This document shows positions 1-6,942 of a stretch of DNA of 8,797 bases, piece after piece. The translations under genes and the position numbers were made by a program. Below the pieces are notes generated by a model. The model was given only the letters and a program-made list of their open reading frames with translations. It was not told the origin of the DNA and did no database searches. Each line of letters begins with the position of its first letter. The stretch's first letter is position 1. Origin of the DNA: Kiritimatiellia bacterium (GTDB lineage Bacteria > Verrucomicrobiota > Kiritimatiellia > SLAD01); the NCBI GenBank assembly GCA_007125875.1, contig SLCI01000126.1, positions 1-8,797 on the forward strand. Reading direction: 5' to 3'.

Positions 1-72
1 CCAATGGCCTTTACCCTCACGAACTCGGCGGGGACTATTTTCTACCGAACGAGAACGGATCCCACCAACTAA
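1..72 (+). CDS. C-terminal end of a probable secreted protein (partial)
   Basis: Frame 1 is open from the window edge to a TAA at 70-72 and encodes 23 residues that contain T-L-T-N-S-A-G-T-I-F-Y-R and end in D-P-T-N. A tail with F-Y-R within the last dozen or so residues, preceded by a small beta-strand-like stretch, is common at the end of large secreted proteins in PVC-group bacteria. The gene at the right edge of this window ends in a comparable I-Y-R-L-V-I-E. The fragment is too short to name a function. The stop codon touches the 158-bp repeat, and the gene converges on ileS. It could be a chance open frame, although the match to the expected tail and the lack of other sequence before the repeat favour a real gene end. 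Confidence 0.5.
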   Translation, partial: PMAFTLTNSAGTIFYRTRTDPTN

Positions 73-229
73 TACCAGTTACTATAACTTTTCGATACAT
101 TCTCAGGGCAACACAGAGGTTGCCCCTCCGGTATACGCTAAGCAGAACCAGTGACTGCAGAAGCATTCCGGAGGGACGTGCTCCGTCACGTCATCGGAGA
201 ATAGACCGAAAAGTATTGGAAACTGGTAT
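72..229 (+). repeat. 158-bp terminal-inverted-repeat element, copy 1 (intergenic)
   Basis: The element has imperfect 33-bp terminal inverted repeats (72-104 and 197-229, 26 of 33 positions pairing) with outer ends ATACCAGTT and AACTGGTAT. Between them are three further complementary sets. Arm A is GGGCAAC/GTTGCCC (106-112 with 119-125). Arm C is CTCCGG/CCGGAG (126-131 with 168-173), with a 36-nt loop. Arm B is GACGTG/CACGTC (175-180 with 187-192). The whole can therefore be drawn as a four-way cruciform. It matches the copy at 7654-7811 on the opposite strand over the full 158 bp with 11 substitutions and no indels. It encodes no transposase, so if mobile it would have to be moved in trans. 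It sits between two convergent genes, from the last base of one stop codon to 18 bp short of the ileS stop. No clear target-site duplication is visible. Confidence 0.9.
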
Positions 230-247
230 AAGTGCCGGAAATTTTGC

Positions 248-3200
248 TCAGCTGATGACGATCTCGATATTCGCAGTGTGACCGTTTAGGTCCCACTCCG
301 TTCCAGCCGCTTCCGACGTGCGTTTCACGTGCAGGGCAAGCACTTCATTTTGGACGTATGCTTCATGCGAAGCAATGGCCTCTGCGACTTGGTCGTCAGC
401 CACAAACTGCACCTGAATGCGTTGCGTCACTTCAAGTCCAGCCGTCTTACGCATCTGTTGCACTTTATTGACGAACTCGCGGGCCAACCCTTCCCGAACC
501 AGGTCATCGGTCAACTCTAGATCCAGTCCCACAACAATGGCGCCTTCGGCCGCCACCGCCATACCCTCTTTCGGCTGACGCTCAACAACAACATCTTCAG
601 GCCCAAGCTCCAGCGCTTCGCCATCCGGTAAGGACAACTGCACCGTTTTGCCATTCAACAATTCGATCAATTGCTCGGTCGGTATAGCCTTGATCCAGCC
701 CACCGACTGCTTGACCCGCGCACCCAGGCGAGGGCCGAGGCGGCTGAAATTCGGTTTCGCATTAAAATTGGCCATCGCCGATTCGTCCTGACTGAATCGA
801 ATTTCATGCACGTTCAGCTCCTCGCGAATCATGTCGGCATAGGCACCAACCTGCTCTAGATGGGAATCATTCCGACACACCACATGCAGTGTGGCCAGCG
901 GTTGCCGCACCTTCACATTGAAGCTCGAGCGCAATTGCCGGCCCAAGCCCACCACGGTCATGACCGTTTCCATCTGCTGCTCCAACTCCTGATCGCGGCG
1001 CGATTCATCGGCCACAGGAAAATCGCACAGATGCACCGATTCGGGCATGTCCTCGGTACGCAGGTTGCGATAAATGGTCTCACTGATGAAGGGCACAAAT
1101 GGCGCGGCGATTTGGGACAACCGAATCAGCACGCGATAGAGGGTCGCATACGCCTCTTGCTTGTCGGCATCATCCGTGCTCTTCCAAAACCGGCGTCGAC
1201 TCCGGCGGATGTACCAATTGGTCAAATCCTCGACGAAACGGATGAAGGGACGCACCGCCAATTGCAAGTCGTACACGTCCATAGCGGCCACAACTTCATG
1301 CGCCAATCGCTCCATCGCACTCAAGATCCAGCGATCTAACAAATGACTCGGTGCCTGATCGGCCTCGGGGCCAGGTTTCCAGCCATCAATGTTCGCGTAG
1401 GTGACAAAGAAACTGTACGCGTTCCACCACGGAATCAGCAAATGCCGCAGGGCATGCTTCACACCGTCTTCCGTGAAACATAAATCCTCGGCACGAACGA
1501 CGGGCGATGAGATCATGTAGAGTCGCAGAGCATCCGCGCCGTACTCATTGATGATGTAGGACGGATCGGGATAGTTCTTGAGCCGCTTACTCATCTTGCG
1601 TCCGTCAGACGCCAGCACCATGCCGTTTACCACGACGTTCTTAAAGGCGGGACAGTCACGCAGGGCAGTCGACAGAATCGTTAAGGTATAGAACCAGCCA
1701 CGGGTCTGATCCAAGCCTTCCGCAATGAAGTCAGCAGGGAAATGCTCGTGGAACCAGTCTTCGTTTTCGAATGGGTAATGAATTTGCGCGAACGGCATCG
1801 AGCCGCTCTCAAACCAGCAATCAAGCACTTGCGGCACGCGGCGCAAAGGCGAACCGCCCGATGGAGATGGGATTTCGATTTCATCCACAAAGTGTTTGTG
1901 CAAGTCATCGACCTTGACGCCCGAGCGCTCTTCCAGCTCTTGCACCGAGCCGATACAGATTGTTTCGGAGCCGTCTTCGTTTTGCCAGACCGGTAGCGGT
2001 GTGCCCCAATAGCGATTGCGAGAAATGGCCCAATCGCGGGCATTCTCTAGCCAGCGACCGAAACGGCCATCGCGCACATGTCCCGGAACCCAGTGGATCT
2101 GACGATTATTCGCCAGCAATTGTTCGCGCATCTGTTCAACACGCACAAACCACGTCGAGATGGTCCGATAAATCAATGGCTCATCGCAGCGCCAACAATG
2201 CGGATAACTGTGATTAATCGTGCCTTGATGAATCAATTTACCTTCTTGCTTAAGCTGACGAATGATGTCCGGATCAGCGTCCTTCACCGCACGCCCCACG
2301 TATCCCTCGATCTCGGATGTGAACCGGCCTTCGTCATCGACTGGGCAAACCATCGGCAGCTTCTCGCGCTGCCCTAGTTGGCTGTCATCCTCACCAAAAC
2401 CCGGCGCAATGTGCACCACACCGGTACCGTCTTCGGTCGAAACAAAGTCCGCCGCAAAAACACGAAAGGCTCCTTCGTTGGCATGCTCTTTAAAGTATGG
2501 GAATAACGGCTCATACGCTAAACCGACGAGGTCTTTGCCTTCGACCTCTTCAACCAGCTCATATTCGTCAGGATTCTTGTAATAGGCCGACAAGCGCTCG
2601 CGCGCAATAATGTAGGTGCGGTCGCCGTCGCGCACTTTCACATAGGCGATATCCGGCCCGACAGCTAGCGCGAGATTGGACGGTAACGTCCAAGGGGTCG
2701 TCGTCCACGCCAACACGGAGGTATCCGGATGATCCAGCAACTGGAACTGCACCGTGATGGCCGGATCGCGCACCTCTTGGTAGCCTTGATTCGTCTCAAA
2801 ATTTGAAAGCGGTGTGGCGCAACGCGCACAATAGGGCAAAATCTTTTGGCCTTCGTAGATGAGGTCTTTTTCCCAGAGGGATTTGAATACCCACCAAATC
2901 GACTCCATGAACGCCGGATCCATCGTCTTGTAATCGTTGTCGAAATCAACCCACCGCCCCATCCGGGTGACGACTTCCCGCCACTCTTCGGTATAGCGGA
3001 GCACGATACTGCGACATTTTTCATTGAAGACATCGATGCCGAGAGCCTCAATATCGCGCTTACCGCTAATATTGAGTTCCTGTTCCATCTCGTACTCGAC
3101 CGGCAAGCCGTGACAATCCCAACCAAAACGGCGCTCCACAAAATGACCGCGCATGGTTTGATAGCGCGGGATGATGTCCTTAATCGTGCCGGCCAGCAAA

Positions 3201-3376
3201 TGCCCGTAATGGGGCAAGCCCGTGGCAAATGGCGGGCCATCGTAAAAAACAAACTCCGGCTGACCGCGACGTTGTTCAATCGACTGCTGAAAGACTTTCG
3301 AGGCCTCCCAAAAGTCGAGAGTGTCCTTTTCTTGCTCAACGAAATTAACTTTATTACTGACCGCTTTAAACATCAT
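248..3376 (-). CDS. ileS: Isoleucyl-tRNA synthetase, IleS2 (eukaryote-like) type
   Basis: This cytoplasmic class I enzyme charges tRNA-Ile with isoleucine and hydrolyses mischarged Val-tRNA. The 1042-residue protein is full length for the type. It has a HIGH-type signature H-Y-G-H at 56-59 and K-M-S-K-R at 594-598. A CP1 editing domain includes A-W-T-T-T-P-W-T-L-P-S-N (223-234) and G-T-G-V-V-H-I-A-P-G (317-326). Probable zinc-binding cysteine pairs are C183/C186 and C394/C397. The anticodon-binding helices start near 680 (L-T-N-W-Y-I-R-R at 718-725), and a long C-terminal extension follows. The length, R-D-W-A-I-S-R-N-R-Y-W-G (447-458) and absence of the C-terminal zinc finger of IleS1 point to IleS2. 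Known IleS2 enzymes are generally less sensitive to mupirocin. Two adjacent ATGs occur: an AGG lies 3 nt from the first and 6 nt from the second (3373), so the second may be used. The DUF420 gene is 57 bp upstream on the same strand, with no obvious terminator between them. Confidence 0.97.
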   Translation of the reverse strand: MMFKAVSNKVNFVEQEKDTLDFWEASKVFQQSIEQRRGQPEFVFYDGPPFATGLPHYGHLLAGTIKDIIPRYQTMRGHFVERRFGWDCHGLPVEYEMEQELNISGKRDIEALGIDVFNEKCRSIVLRYTEEWREVVTRMGRWVDFDNDYKTMDPAFMESIWWVFKSLWEKDLIYEGQKILPYCARCATPLSNFETNQGYQEVRDPAITVQFQLLDHPDTSVLAWTTTPWTLPSNLALAVGPDIAYVKVRDGDRTYIIARERLSAYYKNPDEYELVEEVEGKDLVGLAYEPLFPYFKEHANEGAFRVFAADFVSTEDGTGVVHIAPGFGEDDSQLGQREKLPMVCPVDDEGRFTSEIEGYVGRAVKDADPDIIRQLKQEGKLIHQGTINHSYPHCWRCDEPLIYRTISTWFVRVEQMREQLLANNRQIHWVPGHVRDGRFGRWLENARDWAISRNRYWGTPLPVWQNEDGSETICIGSVQELEERSGVKVDDLHKHFVDEIEIPSPSGGSPLRRVPQVLDCWFESGSMPFAQIHYPFENEDWFHEHFPADFIAEGLDQTRGWFYTLTILSTALRDCPAFKNVVVNGMVLASDGRKMSKRLKNYPDPSYIINEYGADALRLYMISSPVVRAEDLCFTEDGVKHALRHLLIPWWNAYSFFVTYANIDGWKPGPEADQAPSHLLDRWILSAMERLAHEVVAAMDVYDLQLAVRPFIRFVEDLTNWYIRRSRRRFWKSTDDADKQEAYATLYRVLIRLSQIAAPFVPFISETIYRNLRTEDMPESVHLCDFPVADESRRDQELEQQMETVMTVVGLGRQLRSSFNVKVRQPLATLHVVCRNDSHLEQVGAYADMIREELNVHEIRFSQDESAMANFNAKPNFSRLGPRLGARVKQSVGWIKAIPTEQLIELLNGKTVQLSLPDGEALELGPEDVVVERQPKEGMAVAAEGAIVVGLDLELTDDLVREGLAREFVNKVQQMRKTAGLEVTQRIQVQFVADDQVAEAIASHEAYVQNEVLALHVKRTSEAAGTEWDLNGHTANIEIVIS

Positions 3377-3433
3377 ATACCTACTAAGATCATACGGGAA
3401 TCGAGCCTGCTGCGCTGAACTAAAAACAACAGC

Positions 3434-3862
3434 TTAGTGAAACACATGCAGCATGAGATAAATTATCACACCGGTAACCGAAACATACATCCAGACCGGC
3501 CACAACCAGCGTGTGATTCGCACATGCCGATCAAACTGCTTCTTATACGCCTGCCAGACCGCCGCTAAACACCCAGGAACCACCAGCATGGCGAGCGGAA
3601 TATGCGTGAACAACACAAAAAAATAGACCCACCGAATAAAGCCCTGCCGTTCGTACCTTGTCACGGCACCGACGTTAAAGTGGTAGTAGAGATAAAATGC
3701 CAGGAAAAGCGCGGACACCGCCACTGCCCCAATCATAAATTGAGCGTGGCGCTGCTGTTGCCCATTTTTGATGGCCATCCAACCGCCTACCAGTAAGCAG
3801 GTAGCAATTCCATTCAGTGTGGCGTTGATCGCCGGTATTTGTCCCAATTCAATTCCCAACAT
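3434..3862 (-). CDS. DUF420 / CtaM-YozB-like membrane protein
   Basis: This is a 142-residue protein with four predicted membrane segments (about 8-31, 40-62, 75-103 and 117-140) and histidines at or near segment ends (H39, H61, H87, H113, H139, H142). Family-like stretches are I-P-A-I-N-A-T-L-N near the start, S-A-L-F-L-A-F-Y-L-Y-Y-H-F in the second helix, and W-P-V-W-M-Y-V-S-V-T-G-V-I-I-Y-L-M-L at the end. DUF420 includes Staphylococcus CtaM, needed for maturation of a haem-copper terminal oxidase, so a respiratory-oxidase assembly role in the cytoplasmic membrane is plausible. No oxidase gene is visible here. I chose the ATG at 3862 over the in-frame ATG at 3910 because GGAG lies 8 nt upstream of it, the first 16 residues of the longer form are unlike the family, and the longer form has no ribosome-binding site. 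It is probably co-transcribed with ileS. Confidence 0.85.
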   Translation of the reverse strand: MLGIELGQIPAINATLNGIATCLLVGGWMAIKNGQQQRHAQFMIGAVAVSALFLAFYLYYHFNVGAVTRYERQGFIRWVYFFVLFTHIPLAMLVVPGCLAAVWQAYKKQFDRHVRITRWLWPVWMYVSVTGVIIYLMLHVFH

Positions 3863-3989
3863 CTTCTGTGCTCCAAGATAGCTTGCCCCAGAGCCTACAC
3901 ATGGCCGCATGAGAATACAATACTGTGAGCGATGGCGATGCTGGTTTCATCTTGGGCTTGCAGCCATTCAGTGTTAACTTAGGCTGACG
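3863..3989. promoter_or_regulatory. Divergent intergenic region, presumed promoters for both directions
   Basis: This 127-bp gap separates the divergent DUF420-ileS and YgjV-SBP pairs, so promoters for both directions should lie here. Only weak matches are visible. On the minus strand TTAACA (3977-3972) resembles a -35 box, but the sequence 17 bp further on (CAAGAT) matches TATAAT at only three positions. On the plus strand TTGGGC and TAACTT are 17 bp apart, and each is a poor match. The GTTAAC palindrome at 3973-3978 lies in both candidate sites. The ribosome-binding site of the minus gene (GGAG) lies at the left end. I infer promoter function mainly from gene orientation. Confidence 0.35.
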
Positions 3990-4649
3990 ATGGAAACCAA
4001 CTTCTACTATGAGTTACTCGGCTACGTGGCCTCTGTGCTGATTGCCGTTTCACTGATGATGAGCGCTGTTGTTAAGTTGCGCATCATCAACCTGTTCGGA
4101 TCCTCGGCCTTCGCGATATATGGCGTGCTGATAGGATCGCTGCCCGTTTCTTTGATGAACGGGGCCATCTCGCTGATCAACATTTATCACTTAGTCGGGA
4201 TCATGCGATCCAAGGAGTATTTTGAACTGTTACGGGTCCCGCCTGAAAGCGCGTATTTGCATCATTTCCTGCAATTCTATGAAAAACAGATTCGCCGTTT
4301 CCAGCCCAAGTTTGATTTCCAGGCCAAACCAGATTGGCTGCCGATCTTCGTGCTGCGTAACGCCGTGCCTGCAGGCCTGATTTTGGGCAGGCGGACGGCG
4401 CAAAACTGTTTTCGCGTGGAACTCGATTTTGCGATCCCCAAATATCGCGATTTCAAAATCGCCCGCTATCTATTCAAGACCAAGCGTGATTTCTTCATCG
4501 ATCACGAGATTGAAATAATTGAAAGCCAGCGTGGAAATGCTGTGCATGACGCGTATCTTGAGCGAATTGGTTTCCAGAAAGATCCCAATCGCCCTGACTG
4601 GTATGTGCTGAAAGTGAATGAACATCATGAAAACAAGGAAGAGCCGTGA
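3990..4649 (+). CDS. YgjV-family inner-membrane protein with GNAT-like C-terminal domain
   Basis: The 219-residue protein has two parts. Residues 1-72 hold three hydrophobic helices (about 8-27, 30-50, 53-71) typical of the YgjV family, starting with E-L-L-G-Y-V-A-S-V-L-I-A-V-S and ending N-I-Y-H-L. Residues 75-210 are soluble and look like a GNAT acyltransferase fold. A-I-P-K-Y-R-D-F-K-I-A-R-Y-L (148-161) occupies the place of the acetyl-CoA-binding motif, and A-Y-L-E-R-I-G-F (188-195) matches the usual final GNAT helix-strand. The Arg-x-x-Gly-x-Gly/Ala loop is degenerate (R-D-F-K-I-A), so acyl-CoA binding is uncertain. The substrate is unknown. The start ATG has no strong ribosome-binding site. 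The stop TGA overlaps the GTG start of the solute-binding protein (GTGA), suggesting translational coupling and possibly a shared envelope role. Confidence 0.8.
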   Translation: METNFYYELLGYVASVLIAVSLMMSAVVKLRIINLFGSSAFAIYGVLIGSLPVSLMNGAISLINIYHLVGIMRSKEYFELLRVPPESAYLHHFLQFYEKQIRRFQPKFDFQAKPDWLPIFVLRNAVPAGLILGRRTAQNCFRVELDFAIPKYRDFKIARYLFKTKRDFFIDHEIEIIESQRGNAVHDAYLERIGFQKDPNRPDWYVLKVNEHHENKEEP

Positions 4650-6454
4650 CCCATAAATTTAGCCTACCACTTGTATTGAGCACGCTTCTCTTCCTGCCCT
4701 CAACCCTCCCGGCAGAACAAGCATTCCCCGGTACGGACTGGGTTGACCAGCCTAATCCTTTAGCGTCGGAACTTGCTGAGCCAGGGGGCATCTTCCGTGT
4801 CTTCGCCGGTCCTTACCCCAAGAGCTTTAATCATTATTTAGAGAACAGTGTCACGGCCGCGAACATCTTTGGCTTGATGTATGAAAGCCTCCTCAGTCGC
4901 GAGCCGCTATCGATGGATTCGGCCCCCGGATTGGCGAAGCGCTGGACGGTGTCTGAAGACAAGCAAACCTTTACTTTTCATCTTGATCCGGCGGCTCGCT
5001 GGAGCGATGGGACGCCCATTACTGCGGCCGATGTCGCGTGGACCTACGATACCATCATGGATCCAACCCACCTTACCGGTGTGCACAAGGTCTCGCTGGA
5101 ACGACTGAATCCGCCCGAGATCATCGATGATCACACGATCCGGTTCACGGCCAAAGAGGTCCATTGGGGCAACCTCCTCTATGCAGGCGGATTCAGCATT
5201 TTGCCAAAGCACGCGTTTGAGGATGTAGATTTTAATCGACTGAACTTTGAATTTCCGGTTGTTTCGGGCCCCTACCGGCTGGGTCGTGTAACGGAAGGCT
5301 CCCGCTTGCAAATGGAACGGCGCGAGGACTGGTGGGCAGGTGACCAAGAGCGCATGCAGGGTTTGCTCAATTTCGATACGATCGAAATGCGCTTTTTCGG
5401 CGATCGCGACCTTGCTTTTGATGTCTTTCGGCGTGGCGAGTTCGATCTGTTTGCCGTTTACACTGCGCATATTTGGGCAAACCAAACTTCTGGTGAGCGC
5501 TTTGATCGCAACTGGATTGTAAAACAATCCATTCACAACCATTCACCGCGCGGTTTCCAGGGATGGGCGATGAATATGCGTCGCTCTCCCTTCGATGATG
5601 TACGAGTCCGGCGCGCCCTTGCCCACCTGATTAACCGTGAAAAAATGAATCGAACGCTGATGCATAGTGCTTATGCGTTGCACCGCTCCTACTATGAGGA
5701 CCTGTACGGACTCGACCAGCCGAACGAGAATGAGCTCATTCCCTTCGACAAGGAAAAGGCGCGAGCGTTGCTAACGGATGCCGGCTGGATCGCAAATCCG
5801 CGTACCGGACGTCTGGAGAAGGATGGGCGACCTTTTGTGATTACGTTTCTGGCCAACAGCGGCGATGCCGACAAGTTCTTGAACATCTATCGGGAAGACT
5901 TGCGAGATGTGGGCATTCAGCTGAACATCGAGCGAAAAGATTGGGCAGCTTGGGCGCAGGATATGGACGAATTCAATTTCGATATGACCTGGGCTGCTTG
6001 GGGTGCAGGCTTATATAAGGATCCTGAGGGCCAATGGCACTCGCGTGAAGCCGAGCGGGCTGGCGGCAATAATATTACAGGCTTTCAGAGCGAGCGCGTG
6101 GATGAACTGATCGAACGGCAACGCGAGATTTTCGATGTAGAAGAGCGCCACGCACTCGTCCGAGAGATTGATGCCATTCTCGTCGAGGAGGTGCCATACA
6201 TCCTGCTTTGGAACCTCGACTACACTCGCATCTTGTATTGGAATCGCTTTGGCACACCCGACCATGTCCTCGGCAAGTTCGGCCGCGAGGATAGCGCTAG
6301 ACAGTATTGGTGGTTCGACAGCTTCGCTGACGCAGATCTAGCCGCCGCAAGAGAAGCCGGCGAATCGCTGCCACCACGTCCTGCGATCGTCCGCTTCGAC
6401 GATGTCTTTATGGGTGCCCCGCCAGCACCACAGCTGGCACCTCCCACGGACTAA
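4646..6454 (+). CDS. YejA-like extracellular solute-binding protein, family 5 (orphan)
   Basis: The 602-residue protein matches the length of E. coli YejA (about 604). Residues 1-23 form a Sec signal peptide with a cleavable L-P-A end and no lipobox cysteine, so a soluble periplasmic protein is expected. Family 5 (SBP_bac_5) features include L-M-Y-E-S-L-L (77-83), W-S-D-G-T-P-I-T-A-A-D-V-A-W-T-Y (119-134), V-S-G-P-Y-R-L (206-212) and R-G-F-Q-G-W-A-M-N-M-R-R-S-P-F-D-D-V-R-V (302-321). The last resembles the YejA subgroup, which binds oligopeptides and microcin C. Translation starts at GTG 4646, preceded by a good AAGGAAG site, and overlaps the previous stop. No permease or ATPase gene follows: 683 bp of non-coding palindromes and a convergent gene come next. 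It must use a transporter encoded elsewhere or have another binding role. The peptide substrate is an inference from the family. Confidence 0.92.
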   Translation: MTHKFSLPLVLSTLLFLPSTLPAEQAFPGTDWVDQPNPLASELAEPGGIFRVFAGPYPKSFNHYLENSVTAANIFGLMYESLLSREPLSMDSAPGLAKRWTVSEDKQTFTFHLDPAARWSDGTPITAADVAWTYDTIMDPTHLTGVHKVSLERLNPPEIIDDHTIRFTAKEVHWGNLLYAGGFSILPKHAFEDVDFNRLNFEFPVVSGPYRLGRVTEGSRLQMERREDWWAGDQERMQGLLNFDTIEMRFFGDRDLAFDVFRRGEFDLFAVYTAHIWANQTSGERFDRNWIVKQSIHNHSPRGFQGWAMNMRRSPFDDVRVRRALAHLINREKMNRTLMHSAYALHRSYYEDLYGLDQPNENELIPFDKEKARALLTDAGWIANPRTGRLEKDGRPFVITFLANSGDADKFLNIYREDLRDVGIQLNIERKDWAAWAQDMDEFNFDMTWAAWGAGLYKDPEGQWHSREAERAGGNNITGFQSERVDELIERQREIFDVEERHALVREIDAILVEEVPYILLWNLDYTRILYWNRFGTPDHVLGKFGREDSARQYWWFDSFADADLAAAREAGESLPPRPAIVRFDDVFMGAPPAPQLAPPTD

Positions 6455-6501
6455 GAAAGGCAGTCAAAGCGGTTTGGGGTTCTGGTTGAGAATTACCCCC
6501 A

Positions 6502-6516
6502 GTGGGCTTGCCCCAC
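6502..6516. repeat. Small hairpin GTGGG/CCCAC
   Basis: A 5-bp perfect stem with loop CTTGC lies 48 bp after the solute-binding protein stop codon. It is flanked by C-rich and G-rich bases and has no following T-run. It is the first compact hairpin of the palindromic mosaic and could be a weak 3' structure for the upstream gene. Confidence 0.4.
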
Positions 6517-6637
6517 CGGAGCAACAGTTTCAGAATCCAATTACGGGTAATGGAGTAAAGACGAGAGCGATTCCGGAGATTTCTCTGCGCTCGCTCATCT
6601 TGATGTCCTTGCTCTCTCAGACGCTACTTGTCAAACT

Positions 6638-6671
6638 TCCGCTCCAGCGAGACAAGCTCGCTGGGGGCGGA
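6638..6671. repeat. GC-rich hairpin with 13-bp stem
   Basis: TCCGC (6638-6642) pairs with GCGGA (6667-6671), and CCAGCGAG (6644-6651) pairs with CTCGCTGG (6657-6664) around the loop ACAAG. One and two unpaired bases separate the two stem blocks. This is the strongest single hairpin of the intergenic region. It has no T-run on either side, so I class it as an interspersed palindromic repeat unit rather than a terminator. Confidence 0.65.
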
Positions 6672-6672
6672 T

Positions 6673-6710
6673 GCCGAGCTGGTGCTCGGCGTTCCCAGGG
6701 GTGCCGGGAA
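6673..6710. repeat. Pair of adjacent hairpins
   Basis: GCCGAGC (6673-6679) and GCTCGGC (6684-6690) form a perfect 7-bp stem with loop TGGT. One base later TTCCC (6692-6696) pairs with GGGAA (6706-6710). The pair begins two bases after the previous hairpin, so three stem-loops are packed into about 73 bp. This packing is typical of REP-like clusters. Confidence 0.6.
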
Positions 6711-6811
6711 GCAACCGTTTTGGCCAAGACTCCTGCTTCAGCTTGGCAGAAGAGCATAACAGGCAACGCGAACGTCCACCGAAGGTGTGCTGTGCGGTGG
6801 GCGGGCAGCAG

Positions 6812-6828
6812 ATCACGCGATACGTGAT
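6812..6828. repeat. Palindrome ATCACG-CGATA-CGTGAT
   Basis: A perfect 6-bp stem with a 5-nt loop. It could be a short hairpin or a dimeric protein-binding site. Nothing in its position, which is far from any gene start, supports an operator role. Confidence 0.4.
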
Positions 6829-6853
6829 GCAAGATAATGGCTTCCCCCTATCC

Positions 6854-6881
6854 CGAATCTCGAATCCTGAATCTCGTATCG
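6854..6881. repeat. Degenerate heptamer tandem repeat, four units
   Basis: The consecutive heptamers are CGAATCT, CGAATCC, TGAATCT and CGTATCG. Each differs from the consensus CGAATCT at zero, one, one or two positions. The block lies between the hairpin cluster and the REP-like array. No function is evident. Confidence 0.55.
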
Positions 6882-6942
6882 CGACAATCGACCCCTTCGG
6901 CCACCGCCAATTCATGCAAACGATCCGCAGGGCCTCGAATAC

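Noticed and set aside
2665..3339. 224-codon minus-strand open frame in another frame of ileS
   Set aside because: It overlaps the conserved HIGH and editing regions of ileS in a shifted frame, and its basic, Ser/Arg-rich composition is typical of a shadow.
2846..3418. 190-codon plus-strand open frame opposite the 5' part of ileS
   Set aside because: It lies antisense to clear IleS coding sequence and has no recognisable domain. Long antisense frames are expected from the codon bias of a GC-rich-type gene.
3377..3433. T-box or other leader upstream of ileS
   Set aside because: The gap is only 57 bp, with no antiterminator-like structure or T-box sequence.
4907..5542. 211-codon minus-strand open frame
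   Set aside because: It is antisense to the well-conserved solute-binding protein and has no family resemblance.
6455..6700. Intrinsic terminator for the solute-binding protein gene
   Set aside because: Several hairpins are present but none is followed by a run of T residues, so a specific terminator cannot be assigned.
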